DNA from: DASWOJ01 sp964242415
Lineage (GTDB): Bacteria > Pseudomonadota > Alphaproteobacteria > Acetobacterales > Acetobacteraceae
Length of the DNA: 64,000 nucleotides
Assembly (NCBI GenBank): GCA_964242415.1
Contig: CAXTAT010000027.1
Coordinates: forward strand, 1 to 64,000
Direction of reading: 5' to 3'
Numbering within the stretch: the stretch's first letter is position 1; every line of letters begins with the position of its first letter. A model generated the notes under the pieces. It was not told where the DNA came from. It worked only from the letters and a program-made list of their open reading frames with translations, and ran no database searches. Positions 40,998 to 50,482 of this stretch are shown here, piece by piece. The translations under genes were made by a program, and so were the position numbers.

Positions 40998-42640
40998 GGT
41001 TTGCGGAGCGCAGGCCGCCACCGCTCTGGCTTCTGCTGCTGGTGAGCAACATGGCGGTGCTGGCGCTGCCGATCACCGCGCTGTGGGCAATGCGCGTCTA
41101 TGAGAGCGCGCTGGTCGGCCAGACCGAGGACGAGCTGGTGGCGCAGGCGGTCGTCTGGTCGGCCGCCGTCCGGGCGGAGTTGGGCCGCCTTTCGCCCGAG
41201 ACGCCTGCCCCGCGCCCGCCCGCGGGTCCCGGTGGCCGGCTGAGCGCCGCCGCCGTCAGCCTGCTGAGCCGGCCCGGCGTGGACCTAGCCATCGACCCGG
41301 TGCTGCCGCCGCCGCCCGACGCCGCACCGACCGCCCGCGTGCCGGACCCGCTGGCGGGCGCGATTGGGCAAGCCCTGTCCCCCATGATCCGGGACGCCCA
41401 GCCGGTTGCCTTGTCCGCCCTGCGGCTTACGGACGCGCAGGGCGTGGTTGTTGCCACCACTGGGACGGACCTGGGCAAGAGCCTGGCCGGCTGGCAAGAG
41501 GTCGCACGCGTGTTGGCCGGCGCACCGGTCGCCACGGCGCTGCGCCGTCGTGAACCGTGGGAGATGTCGGACTCGGTCGGCACCCTGTCGCGGCCCTCCG
41601 GGCTGCGGGTGTTCGTGGCGCTGCCCGTGCAGGGATACACCGGGCTGCTTGGCGCGGTGGTGCTGTCCCGCACGCCACGCGACATGGGCCAGGCGGTCTG
41701 GGCCAAGCGCTGGGAGCTGGGCGTTTTGGGGGTCTCGTTGCTGGCGGCGGGGGGCTTGCTTGCCGCCGGGCTGTCCCGCCTGGTCACACGGCCGCTGGCT
41801 GGTGTGGTGGCGCAGGCGCAATTCGTGGCGTCAGGGGGTCAGGCGACTCCGCTGCGGCGCCCAGGCACCCAGGAGGTGGCAGACCTGTCGGCCGCGCTCA
41901 CCCGCATGGCCGCGGTGCTGGACCAGCGCGCCCGCTACATCATCGCCTTCGCTGCCAGCGTGTCGCATGAATTCAAGACGCCGCTTGCCGGGTTGCGCGG
42001 CGCGGCTGAGCTGCTGGAGGACCATGCCGACACCCTCCCTGCAGACGAGCGCGGCAAGCTGCTTCGCATTCTCGCCCGCAACACGCAGCGGCTGGACCAA
42101 TTGGTGCGGCGCCTCCTGGACCTGGCGCGGGCCGACATGATGCGGCCCGGCGCCGGTTCAGCCACGAACGTCGGTGACGTGCTTGAGGCATTGCTCCCCA
42201 TCTATGTTGAGCGCGGGATGGCGGTGCATGTGGACGTCGGACCATGCACCGTCGCCCTGCCAGCCGATGCGTTGAGCGCGTTGCTGGCCAGCCTGTTCGA
42301 CAATGCCGCCGCCCATGCGAGTGCAGATGGTAGCGGATCCGGGGCAAGCGTGACCGTCTCGGCCCGAAGCCAGGGACGGCGGACATGGATCACCGTCAAG
42401 GACGACGGTCCCGGCATATCCCCGGCAAACCGCGGCCGGGTGTTTGAACCATTCTTTACGACGTCTCGCGACCAGGGCGGTACTGGGTTGGGGCTGTCGA
42501 TCGTGCAGGCGATGGCGCAGGGCGTGGGTGGCGTAGCCGAGCTGCTTCCCTCCGAACATGGCGCCTGCTTTTGCGTCGAGCTTCCGGCGGAATGGTTGCA
42601 GGAAACAAATAACTGGTACCCGGCTAACGCGAAGCAATAA
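40988..42640 (+). CDS. Sensor histidine kinase (CreC-like)
   Basis: A 550-residue inner-membrane kinase. Helices at about 12-35 and 238-262 flank a periplasmic sensor domain. HAMP-like sequence leads to the HisKA box SVSHEFKTPLAGLRGAAELL (phospho-acceptor His near 327), then the ATPase N box (SLFDNAAAHA), G1 (VKDDGPGISPANRGRVFEPF) and G2 (GGTGLGLSIVQ). It phosphorylates the response regulator encoded by the overlapping upstream gene. The sensed signal is unknown; the neighbourhood suggests envelope or peptidoglycan stress. Confidence 0.9.
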   Translation: MRLGFAERRPPPLWLLLLVSNMAVLALPITALWAMRVYESALVGQTEDELVAQAVVWSAAVRAELGRLSPETPAPRPPAGPGGRLSAAAVSLLSRPGVDLAIDPVLPPPPDAAPTARVPDPLAGAIGQALSPMIRDAQPVALSALRLTDAQGVVVATTGTDLGKSLAGWQEVARVLAGAPVATALRRREPWEMSDSVGTLSRPSGLRVFVALPVQGYTGLLGAVVLSRTPRDMGQAVWAKRWELGVLGVSLLAAGGLLAAGLSRLVTRPLAGVVAQAQFVASGGQATPLRRPGTQEVADLSAALTRMAAVLDQRARYIIAFAASVSHEFKTPLAGLRGAAELLEDHADTLPADERGKLLRILARNTQRLDQLVRRLLDLARADMMRPGAGSATNVGDVLEALLPIYVERGMAVHVDVGPCTVALPADALSALLASLFDNAAAHASADGSGSGASVTVSARSQGRRTWITVKDDGPGISPANRGRVFEPFFTTSRDQGGTGLGLSIVQAMAQGVGGVAELLPSEHGACFCVELPAEWLQETNNWYPANAKQ

Positions 42641-42789
42641 GCCCTATGGTTCGGGTCTTGGCGACTTTAGCGGCGTTGGTGCATGGACCCTGTGGTAGAT
42701 GTGCTATTTTAATAATTTAGCCGATACCGATAATCCGAGGGTAATCAATACCTGCAACAAGTCACTGTGTTCATATAGCAACGCTCTGA

Positions 42790-43014
42790 CGCTGGACGGT
42801 GACCGCTACCGCGTCAGCTTCTACCGCGGGGACCCGCTGTTCCGCCCGGCAATGGAGCAGAATCCCGATCATGCAGCCCTGGTACGCCTTCCCCGGCAGC
42901 AACGGCGTCCGCATCACCCAAGCCATTCTGGACAACCTGGCCCGCATCGTCGAGCAGCGGGCGACGCCCGAATAGGTGCTGGCCGACGTGACGGCGGAGG
43001 TGCCGCGGGGTTGA
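42790..43014 (+). pseudogene. Family-1 extracellular solute-binding protein, C-terminal remnant
   Basis: The segment YRVSFYRGDPLFRPAMEQNP is followed, after a one-base shift, by MQPWYAFPGSNGVRITQAIL and DNLARIVEQRATPE, a TAG (near 42973), then VLADVTAEV and a final TGA at 43012. Together this is the conserved end of sugar-type family-1 binding proteins (NPIMQPWYxFPGxNGVRIT, then ATPEQxLADMTxxV). The TAG replaces the expected Gln codon. The body of the gene is missing. The AT-rich stretch before it (42641-42780) shows no other gene and includes a weak CCTGCAACAA match to the operator-like repeats. Confidence 0.7.
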
Positions 43015-43084
43015 GGCCGTCATGGATTGGGCAAGTCCAAGTTCCGGGCGCTGCGTTCCGCAAGCCGCATTCAGCCGATGGGCA

Positions 43085-43927
43085 TCATTCGTCATGCAAT
43101 GTGTCCCAGGCAAGAACGCGCCAGCCCCGCAGGTTCGGCGAAAACCCGAGGCGGATGATGGCCCGCCAGGCCGCACGGGCTCCGTCAGGGCGTTGAGCGG
43201 TCGCGGTGATCCGGATGACCTGTCCGCCAGCCTGGCCCGGGCGTCCCGCAACCCCGGTATCGCGCAATACCGTCCATACGACGGGGTCGGTGGTGGCAAG
43301 GTCCGGGTCCCGGTCCGAGTAGAGCGTCAGGTGGGGCGCCAGGGCAGCCAGCACATCCGGTGTCATGCCGAGCACGTCCTGCAGCTCATCCAGGGTCTCG
43401 AACGGCGCGCCAGGCGGGCCGTAGCCCAGCCCGGCGGTCCTGTACTGGGGCGCCTTGGCGGCACCCGGCCCGGAACCCTGGCCCGGCGTCCGCCAGTCGG
43501 CGATGGCGCGGGCTATGCCGGACGCCCGCTGCGGAGCGACGCCGAGCCGGAGCATCAGGGCGCGCAGCAGTGCGGGCGAGGCAATGTTCGGGTTCACCAG
43601 CCCGGACTGGCTCTGGACCTCGATCCCTACCTCCACGCCGGGCACCTGGGCCACCATCCCAGGCTCCTGCTGGGTTGGGCCGCGGCGCTGCAACTGGTCG
43701 AATATTGCGGTGTGGATCGCGCCGTCCGCCAACGCCTCCAGCTCCGCCGCGCTCCGGAGGTTGGCAGTCAGTTGCGCCTCCGACCGCGACGCCGAGGCCA
43801 GGCTGATGAACAGCAGCGAGATCGGCACCAGCGTCCAAAGCACGAGCAGCAACGCGAACCCGCGATCCCGTGCCGCCCGCCCCTGCTGGCGCCCGTCCTG
43901 GTACCTGTGCTGGTCTGGCGGCGTCAC
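43085..43927 (-). CDS. gspK: Type II secretion system minor pseudopilin GspK
   Basis: A 280-residue protein with a prepilin-like N-terminus, RDRGFALLLVLWTLVPISLL, in which the usual Glu at position 5 is absent, as is normal for GspK. The large T2SSK domain follows, with helix-hairpin segments such as ARAIADWRTPGQGSG and FETLDELQDVLGMTPDVLAA. GspK caps the pseudopilus with GspI and GspJ. GTG 43927 overlaps the gspJ stop (GTGA) and has GGAGG upstream. It is the last gene of an isolated I-J-K trio; no other secretion genes are in the window. Confidence 0.9.
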   Translation of the reverse strand: MTPPDQHRYQDGRQQGRAARDRGFALLLVLWTLVPISLLFISLASASRSEAQLTANLRSAAELEALADGAIHTAIFDQLQRRGPTQQEPGMVAQVPGVEVGIEVQSQSGLVNPNIASPALLRALMLRLGVAPQRASGIARAIADWRTPGQGSGPGAAKAPQYRTAGLGYGPPGAPFETLDELQDVLGMTPDVLAALAPHLTLYSDRDPDLATTDPVVWTVLRDTGVAGRPGQAGGQVIRITATAQRPDGARAAWRAIIRLGFSPNLRGWRVLAWDTLHDE

Positions 43928-44529
43928 TCCTCTATCGCCTCCCGCAGCGGCGCCACGAGGATCGGCGGCCACCGCCGTCCGCCGTCCTGACCGAACACGA
44001 TCCGCACACGGATGAGCGACGGCAGCTTCCCGGCGGTCCAAGACGGACGCCAGGTGCCCGTTGCGCCGGCCGGCTGGTACGCGAGTTCGATCCGCTCGAC
44101 GCCATCGAGCAGTACCGTATCCTGCCATGCCGGCGCCGAGCCGGTCAGCAGGACATGGCGGTGGGATGTCCAGCGCAGCAGCAGCCGGCCGCCTTCGGCG
44201 AGCAGCACCACGTCGGCCCGCTGCACCGCTCCGGCGAGGCTCCGGGGCAGCTCGGTGACGAACGACACCGCCTGGGACGTGCCGCGCATCGAGGCCGGCT
44301 CGGGGTAGATGCCGGGATCGGCCTGCGCGACCAGGCGGCGCAGCGCCCGGTCGATGGCGTGCAGGTCGCCGTTGCGGTCCATCGCCCTGGCTTGCAGTTG
44401 CGTGGCTTGCAAGCCGAACCGCACGCCCTGGGTCAGCAGCACGAGGAGCAGGCCCACCACGAACAGCCCGACCAGGAGTTCCAGCAGGGTGAACCCGGCA
44501 TCGCCGGGCCGGGCCGGACGCCTCAACAA
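43924..44529 (-). CDS. gspJ: Type II secretion system minor pseudopilin GspJ
   Basis: A 201-residue pseudopilin. The prepilin peptidase site is GDAGFTLLELLVGLFVVGLL, with Gly before Phe and the conserved Glu5. The C-terminal domain matches GspJ (GIYPEPASM, DGVERIELAYQPAG, LPSLIRVRIVFGQ). It is processed by a prepilin peptidase encoded elsewhere and joins GspI and GspK at the pseudopilus tip. It lies 7 bases from gspI and overlaps gspK. Confidence 0.92.
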   Translation of the reverse strand: MLRRPARPGDAGFTLLELLVGLFVVGLLLVLLTQGVRFGLQATQLQARAMDRNGDLHAIDRALRRLVAQADPGIYPEPASMRGTSQAVSFVTELPRSLAGAVQRADVVLLAEGGRLLLRWTSHRHVLLTGSAPAWQDTVLLDGVERIELAYQPAGATGTWRPSWTAGKLPSLIRVRIVFGQDGGRRWPPILVAPLREAIEE

Positions 44530-44536
44530 TGCGCCT

Positions 44537-44998
44537 TCAAGGGGCGGCGGCCGTAGCGGGGTCGAGGCGCCGCGTGTTCAGGGTCAGCGTATGCTTGCCG
44601 TGCGGGCCGGGCCAGGCGATCTCGACCGCGACCGCGAACAGCGTGGTGCCCCCGGCATAGGGCGATGCGCGCGGGACCGGGCGCGGCGGTGCGGTCGAGG
44701 CAACCGGGGCAACCCGCAGGCGCCATGTGAAGCCGGCGCCATCGTCGCCCGTCTGCTCGCCCGCCGACAGCTTGCCGCCATCGAGCGCGTCAAGGTGCGA
44801 CTGCGCGCGGGAAATCGCCTCCTGGTAGCCCGCCGCGGTCCGCTCCGTCCCCAACGACGCCACGCCCTGGCGATACAGCAGGGCAAGCGCCGGTGCGGCG
44901 ATGGCGAAGGCGACCAGCACCTCCAGCAAGGTGAACCCGCCATCCCCGCGCCTGCCCGGCGGCCCTGCGCCATCCTGGCACGCTGCCTGGTCGAACAC
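44537..44998 (-). CDS. gspI: Type II secretion system minor pseudopilin GspI
   Basis: A 153-residue pseudopilin with the cleavage site GDGGFTLLEVLVAFAIAAPA. The C-terminal part (GFTWRLRVAPVA, TTLFAVAVEIAWPGPHGKHT) fits GspI. The open frame extends upstream to 45214, but GTG 44998 gives a normal-length leader and has GGGAGA six bases before it. It is the first gene of the trio that builds the pseudopilus tip. Confidence 0.88.
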   Translation of the reverse strand: MFDQAACQDGAGPPGRRGDGGFTLLEVLVAFAIAAPALALLYRQGVASLGTERTAAGYQEAISRAQSHLDALDGGKLSAGEQTGDDGAGFTWRLRVAPVASTAPPRPVPRASPYAGGTTLFAVAVEIAWPGPHGKHTLTLNTRRLDPATAAAP

Positions 44999-45465
44999 CT
45001 GCTGTCTCCCTGCGACGCCATTTGGGAAACTGCCAGATATGCCGGCCCGGCGCCCCCCGCCGCCGCGCCTCAGTCCCGGGTTTAGCATAAATGTCATGTT
45101 TTCGTGGTCACACGCCGCCGCTGAGATGATCAGGCCCTGGCGCGACGGCCATACCTCTCCGGCCTCCCGGACGTGGTTCGGCAAGCAAGCTTGGGGGTTG
45201 GCGTCCCGCAACATGCAGCAGCCAAAAGCGGCTTATGCGAGCAGTTCTGCTCCTCTCGCTGCCCGTGCTGGCCTTCGTCTCGGGCGGCGGCGCCCAATGC
45301 CACGTACAACTGCGCCGCCGCCTTGCAGGCAGGCACCGGCCTCCGGCTCAGCCGCCGCCGCACCTGAACGCGGCCCAGCCAGAACGTCCAGCCGGCGCCA
45401 CGCAGGCCAGGCAACCTCGCTTGCGCGCGGCCGGCGGCTCGGTGCGGGGCAGCCGGCGGCTGGGC
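44999..45465. other. Intergenic stretch between gspI and tonB, no confident gene
   Basis: This 467-base stretch has no recognisable gene. A plus-strand frame at 45235 starts with a signal-peptide-like MRAVLLLSLPVLAFVSGGGA, but what follows is low-complexity Arg/Pro sequence without any family resemblance. A short AT-rich patch near 45080 could contain the gspI promoter. Confidence 0.4.
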
Positions 45466-46506
45466 CTAGGCAGGCCTGAACTCCACCCATACGAGCAGCC
45501 GCAGCAATCGTCCCTCGACCTCTGGCGGCGCCGCCGGGTAGCGCGCGGTCCGGGCCACCGCAAGGGCTGCATCATCGAGCATCGGCGTTCCCGACGACTG
45601 CGTGAGCGTGGGGTTGGAAACGGCGCCGCTGCGGTAGTTGAGCAGCATGCGCGCCCGTCCGGTGACGCCCATCATGCGCGCTGCCGCCGGGTACTGGACG
45701 GCGGCTTGCACGGCTTCGCGGATGTGCGCCTCCAGCGCCGCTTCCTGGTCCGCGGAGCCGGGACGGGCGGGCGGGGCGGCGGGAGCCTGCCTCGGCTCCG
45801 GCTGTACCGACGACTTGTCCGGGGCGCCTTCCTGCACGGGCGTTGCCTCCTGCAGGCGCATGCTGCCAGCTTGCGACACCGGCTGCGGCCGGGCTGGCGA
45901 CGGCCGTGCCGGTGGCGGACGGCGCATGGGGGGTTCCCGCTGGGTCACCGGCACCGGCTTGTCGGGATGCACCGGCTCGGGCGGCGGTGCCTGCAACGGA
46001 GAGGGCATGACCGGTAGCGCCGGAGGCACCGGGGGCGGATCGGGCAGGACCGCCGCAGCCTCAAGCGGTGGCGGCGGTGGAGTGGGTGGGGCCGTAGCCG
46101 GGGGCGGTGGCTCATCGTCCACCGGAACCGGCGGCGGCTGGGACGGGGACGCCGCAGCCTCGGCCGGCGCAGGAGGCGGCGAGGCGTCCGGCGCCGGCCT
46201 ATTCGAGCGGGCTGCCGCCGGCTCCGCCGATGGGGCTGCCGCTGGCGGGACTGGCGGCGGCGCAGGCTCCACCGTTACCAACTCCACCGCCGCCTCAACG
46301 GGCGGCTCCGGCGGTGCGCCCTCGTACAGCAAGGCGAGCGCGGCAAGGCACCCGGCATGGAGCGCGAACGCCGAAGCGACTGTGACGGCTGGCAGGCCGG
46401 GCCGGCGCTTGCTTACCGGCCGGGCTGGCGCCGATGGCAGCGCCGGGCGGTCAGGTGCCGCCCGCAAGCAGCTTGGCCGCGTGGTCGAGGGCTTCGACGC
46501 ACTCAT
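45466..46506 (-). CDS. tonB: TonB-family energy transducer
   Basis: A 346-residue TonB-like protein. There is a single membrane anchor near residues 42-63 (TVASAFALHAGCLAALALLY), then a very long Pro-rich, Ala-rich periplasmic linker (about 66-240). The C-terminal TonB domain carries AVQYPAAARMMGVTGRARML and DDAALAVARTARYPAAPPEV. TonB couples the proton motive force to outer-membrane receptors such as the one at 50483-52716. Its start overlaps the small upstream gene by about 55 bases. The linker is longer than in typical TonB. Confidence 0.9.
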   Translation of the reverse strand: MSASKPSTTRPSCLRAAPDRPALPSAPARPVSKRRPGLPAVTVASAFALHAGCLAALALLYEGAPPEPPVEAAVELVTVEPAPPPVPPAAAPSAEPAAARSNRPAPDASPPPAPAEAAASPSQPPPVPVDDEPPPPATAPPTPPPPPLEAAAVLPDPPPVPPALPVMPSPLQAPPPEPVHPDKPVPVTQREPPMRRPPPARPSPARPQPVSQAGSMRLQEATPVQEGAPDKSSVQPEPRQAPAAPPARPGSADQEAALEAHIREAVQAAVQYPAAARMMGVTGRARMLLNYRSGAVSNPTLTQSSGTPMLDDAALAVARTARYPAAPPEVEGRLLRLLVWVEFRPA

Positions 46507-46705
46507 CGTTGTCCCCCTCCGCCTGCTCCTTCCGGGCGCGCTGCAGGTCGGCGTCGATCAGCCGCTTGATCTGCGCGTCGCCCTGGAAGGCCGTGGCCTG
46601 CTTGCCAAGCTCGACCTGGCGCCGCGTGCAGTCGGCGGCGTCGTCGGCCAGCGCCGCCCCTGCGGTCAGCGGCAGGAGAAGCAGGGTCAGGATGATCGGG
46701 CGCAT
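46451..46705 (-). CDS. Small exported protein of unknown function
   Basis: An 84-residue protein with a clear Sec signal (MRPIILTLLLLPLTAGAALA). The mature part is short and helical, with two cysteines (DDAADCTRRQVELGKQATAF and DNDECVEALDHAAKLLAGGT). I do not recognise a family. It lies between the phosphoesterase remnant and tonB on the same strand and overlaps tonB, so it is probably cotranscribed with it. The paired cysteines may form a disulfide in the periplasm. Confidence 0.7.
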   Translation of the reverse strand: MRPIILTLLLLPLTAGAALADDAADCTRRQVELGKQATAFQGDAQIKRLIDADLQRARKEQAEGDNDECVEALDHAAKLLAGGT

Positions 46706-46788
46706 GGTGCTGGTCCTTTGGTCTGGCATGGTATCCGGTTGCGGGCGCAGCGATGCAGGGGCGGGCCTCGCCAGCCCGCACCCGACCG

Positions 46789-49706
46789 CTACCGGCGCAG
46801 GTTGAGGCCGCTGCGCAGGGTTGGATAAGGCCGGCCCTCCATCAGGCCCGCCCACAGGACCTAGTTGAACAGGTCGGCCGGCACCCGGTCTTCCGAGGTG
46901 AAGTCAAAGCCGCGCGTCGCATGGTCCCAATAGGCCGCGTCGTGCGTCGGCTTCATGGCCGGCCCCTCGGCAAACTGGGTTGCAATGCCGGGGATGGCGA
47001 CCTGCGTGGTGCGGAGCAGGGGGGATGCCACCGAGCTGAAGCTCCAGCCCGACTGGTTCAGGTCGAACACGTCGGTCATCGGCCGCTGATAGGCGTCGTT
47101 CAGGTTGAGGTGGTCGATGCCCAGCACGTCCTCCATCGTCCGCAGCACGCTGACGGTGTTGTAGCGGGTGCTGACCACCGCGCCCTGCTTCACGTAGGGT
47201 CCGACGACGAAGGTCGTGCTGCGATGCGCGTCGATGTGGTCGGGGCCGTCCTGCGAGTCGTCCTCCACGATGAACACCAGCGTGCTGGCGGCATACGGGC
47301 TTTGCGAGATCGCCTCGACCACCCGGCCGACCGCCAGGTCGTTGTCGGCCACCTGCAGCTCCGGCGTGGTGAACCCGCCAGTTGCGGCGCTGAACGTCCC
47401 GGTGTGGTCGTGCATCAGCCGCAGCAGCGTCAGGTTGGGCAGGTTGCCGTTGGCGACGTACTGGTTGAACTCGCGCTGCCACTCCTCCACCCGCCACACG
47501 TCGGGGAAGGCGGTGTCGAAGCCGCGGAAGAAGAGGTCGGTCAGCGGGATCAGCTCCGGGTTGTTCGGGAACGCGACCTGGGTGCCCGTGGCCGAGGGGG
47601 TGCGCAGCGTCGGCGGCACGAAGATCGGCGTGCCGGGGGCGTTGTAGCGGGTCAGGTCCAGCAGGAACCCGTAGTTGCGCACCGTGAGGCCGGCACGCAG
47701 CGCGCTGTCCCAGATGTAGCCGCCCTGGACCTTGTTGCCGCCGGGTCCGTCGATGGCGCCGACGTTGGCAACGCCGGGCAGCACGTTGCTCGCGCCGCCC
47801 TTCAGGGTGGTCGTGAACGCCGTGTAGCCCGGCAATGCCGCCTCCCGCGCCGCAACGGTCGGGTTGCCGATGGCGATGTTGCGGTTCTGCCCCTCGGTGT
47901 CGTACGACAGGCCGCGGCCGGCGTAGTTCACCGGCATGTTCTTCGCCACGCTGTCGGTGGTGCGGCCCTGCGTGCTCCAGGACCAGCCGTCGAGGCTCAC
48001 GTCGCCTGAGGTGAAGAAGTTGTCCAGCGTGACGAAGTTGCCCGCGATGCGGTGCTCGCTGGGCGTCACGCGGCGGCCGAACACCGCCAGCGTCGGGTCG
48101 CCGTTGGCGCCGTTCGTGAGGTCGCCGAGCACGCCGTCATAGGTCCGGTTCTCCTTGACGATATAGACGACGTGCTTGATCTGGTTGCGCAACGCGCCCA
48201 TGACGGCAGTGTCGGTCGGGTCGGCGGCGATGTTGTAGCGGTTGTTGGACGCGACCTGGTTGGTCAGCAGCGGCAGGTCGCCCGGCGCCGGCACCGGCAG
48301 GGACACCAGCGACGCCTTGTTCAATTGCAGCACGTACTAGTTGGCGCCGTTGGCCTGCGCCTGGGCCTGGACGTTGCCGCCGGGGTAGGTCGCCGTCGTC
48401 AGCAGGGCGGTATTGCCATACAGGTTGGCCGGGTTGGCGCCGGGATCGCTCTTGCCGTTGACGATGTAGGCGAAGCCGCCATCCGGGCTGAGGCTGATGG
48501 AGTGCGGCAGCCAGGCCGTCGGGATCAGCCCGCTGACCCCGTGCGGCGCCGCGCCGGCCAGGGGATCACCGCCACGGAGTTGGCGCCGCCGTTGGTGACA
48601 TACAGCATCTGCTCGTTCGGCGACAGCGCCAGGTTGTTCGGGGCGGCGCCGGTGTAGCGCTCGGTGTTGGCCAGCAGGCCCGGCGGCGCCACGGTGTCGA
48701 TCAGCTCCACCACCGCATTCGCCGCCGTGTCGATCACCGCGACCTGGTCGGTGTTGTCCAGCGTGGTGAACAGGCGCGACTGCGCGGCGTTGAGCACCAT
48801 GCTGTTCGGGCTGCCGCCGACCGGGATGCGCTTCACCAGGCGGCCCGTGGTGGCCCCCGAGATATCCACCACGACGACCTCACGGTCCCGGATCGACGAG
48901 ACATAGGCGGTGCCGTTGCCCTTCACGGCGACGGTGAAGGGATACTCACCGCCGGGCACGCCGTCCGACCCGGGCGTGGTGTTGTAGGGGCGCAGGTCGT
49001 ATTCGAACCGGACCTTGCGGGTTGCGGTGTCGATCACCGAGATCGAGTCGTTGAACATATTGGCGATCACGAGCACGCTGCCGTCGGCAGACAGGCCGAT
49101 GCCCGCGGCCTCCGGCTGGACGCGCAGCCCGATGCCGGTGTTGGCGTGGCCGAGCGGGATGGTTGCGGCCTGGCTGAACCCGGCGCCGGCCTTGGTGAAG
49201 ACGACAACCTGGTCATCGACGCCGCCGGCGGCGTAGAACGTCCCGCCGTCCGGCGCCCAGGCCAGGCCGACATAGGCGTTCGGGATTTGCAGCACCTGGG
49301 TCTGCACGGGGGAGCCACGGTTCGCGCCGGAGATGTCGAACACGAAGACGTACTCGTTGGAGTCGGCGTTGATCTGCACGCCCGTGGCCGGGTCGTTCAG
49401 CAGGTTGTAGCCGCTGGTCAGCACCAGCAGCGTGTTGCCGTCCGGGCTGACCGCCGTCTTCACCGCGTCGCCGACGACATGGGACGGGAAGTCGGTCAGG
49501 CCGGGGTTCAGGAATTGGATCTTGGCGCCGGTCGCCAGGGTCGGCGTGACATACTGGCCGGTCGGCAGGGGCAACTGGCCGTTGCTGCCGGCCTGCCCGG
49601 GGCCGACTTCGGCACGAAGCTGGCCTGCTGCCAGGACAAGGCCGGACAGCACCGTGGCGCCCAGCAGGGCGGATCGCAGCCGTCCGAGGGGGGAATGCAT
49701 GTCCAT
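46789..49706 (-). pseudogene. YncE-propeller/phosphoesterase fusion protein, copy 1, broken by a frameshift and two nonsense codons
   Basis: The N-terminal part (49706 to about 48560) is exported (leader through LVLAAGQLRAEVG) and forms YncE-like propeller repeats (AVSPDGNTLLVLTSG, GIGLSADGSVLVIANMFNDS). A base is missing in a C run at about 48561, after VAVIP. The next frame continues GLIPTAWLPHSISLSPDGGF, reaches TAG at 48337-48339 where copy 2 has Gln, and runs on as the phosphoesterase domain (HVVYIVKENRTYDGVLGDL, VFIVEDDSQDGPDHIDAHRS). A second TAG at 46861-46863 replaces the Glu of copy 2, and the true tail ends at 46789. The intact family cleaves phosphate esters outside the cytoplasm. 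Confidence 0.85.
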
Positions 49707-50482
49707 CGATAGACTCTCCTAGTCCGTGCGGCGACCGCCCTGCCGTCACGCGGGTGCGGGGTCAGACGCCGAGGCGCTCGTTGATGCAGCCGATCAGGCT
49801 GCGGCGACCTCGGGTAGAACCGTCCCATCGGCGTCCGCCACCACGGAAATATGACATTTCATAACAAGGCGGCCTGCATCGCGGCCGGGCCATGCCGCTA
49901 TGCCAAGGGTGCGGACGCAATCGGCGGTAAGGCAGCTCCGCACCTGCCCAAGCAGGGACGATGGCGGTCCATGCAGCACCGACCACCGTGGTTGCAATGG
50001 ACCGTCTGTTCTGCTGGTGGCACGCCTTCTTGCGGCGCCTGGGAGGCCGAACGGCGGGGATGGCGGCAGGTGAAGGGCACGCGGCTGCATCACGCGAGGG
50101 TCTGCCGCGGTGACCGTGTCCTCGACGACGAGCAGGCATAAGCCGGGCCGACAGCACCCCTGATCTGCATGCGCTTATACCAAAGGCCCTCTACTCTGAC
50201 CGTTCTGTCATTGTGAGGAGCGCAGCGACGCGGCAATCCAGGGGTGTCAAGAGAGGTTCTTGCGCCCCTGGATTGCCACGCCGCAAGCGCGGCTCGCAAT
50301 GACGGTGCGCTAACGCCGGGGGTTCAGAATGTAAGGCGGTTGGCACCACTCCATGTTCTCGGGATGCGTGGACCACTGCGGCAGCCGCGGTGCCGTTCTA
50401 AGGCAGGCGCGCGCGGCCAGTCACAGGGATGGCCTGCGGCCGTGCCGGGCTGGGCAAGCCTTTTATCCCTGCAGAGGCTTGC
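49707..50482. other. Intergenic stretch between phosphoesterase copy 1 and the receptor gene
   Basis: This 776-base stretch contains one family A repeat (50207-50303) and the presumed promoter region of phosphoesterase copy 1. Several open frames cross it, but none has a plausible start, composition or family resemblance. I see no gene here. Confidence 0.5.
50207..50303. repeat. Family A palindromic repeat
   Basis: A 97-base element from GTCATTGTGAGGAGCG to CTCGCAATGAC with internal arms GGCAATCCAGGGG and its complement. Intergenic, downstream of the receptor gene. Confidence 0.85.

Noticed and set aside
45235..46017. Plus-strand frame with a signal-peptide-like start upstream of tonB
   Set aside because: After about 20 residues it becomes low-complexity sequence antisense to tonB, with no recognisable domain.
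49851..50141. Small gene in the 49.7-50.5 kb intergenic region
   Set aside because: No ribosome site, atypical composition and no similarity to any family I know.
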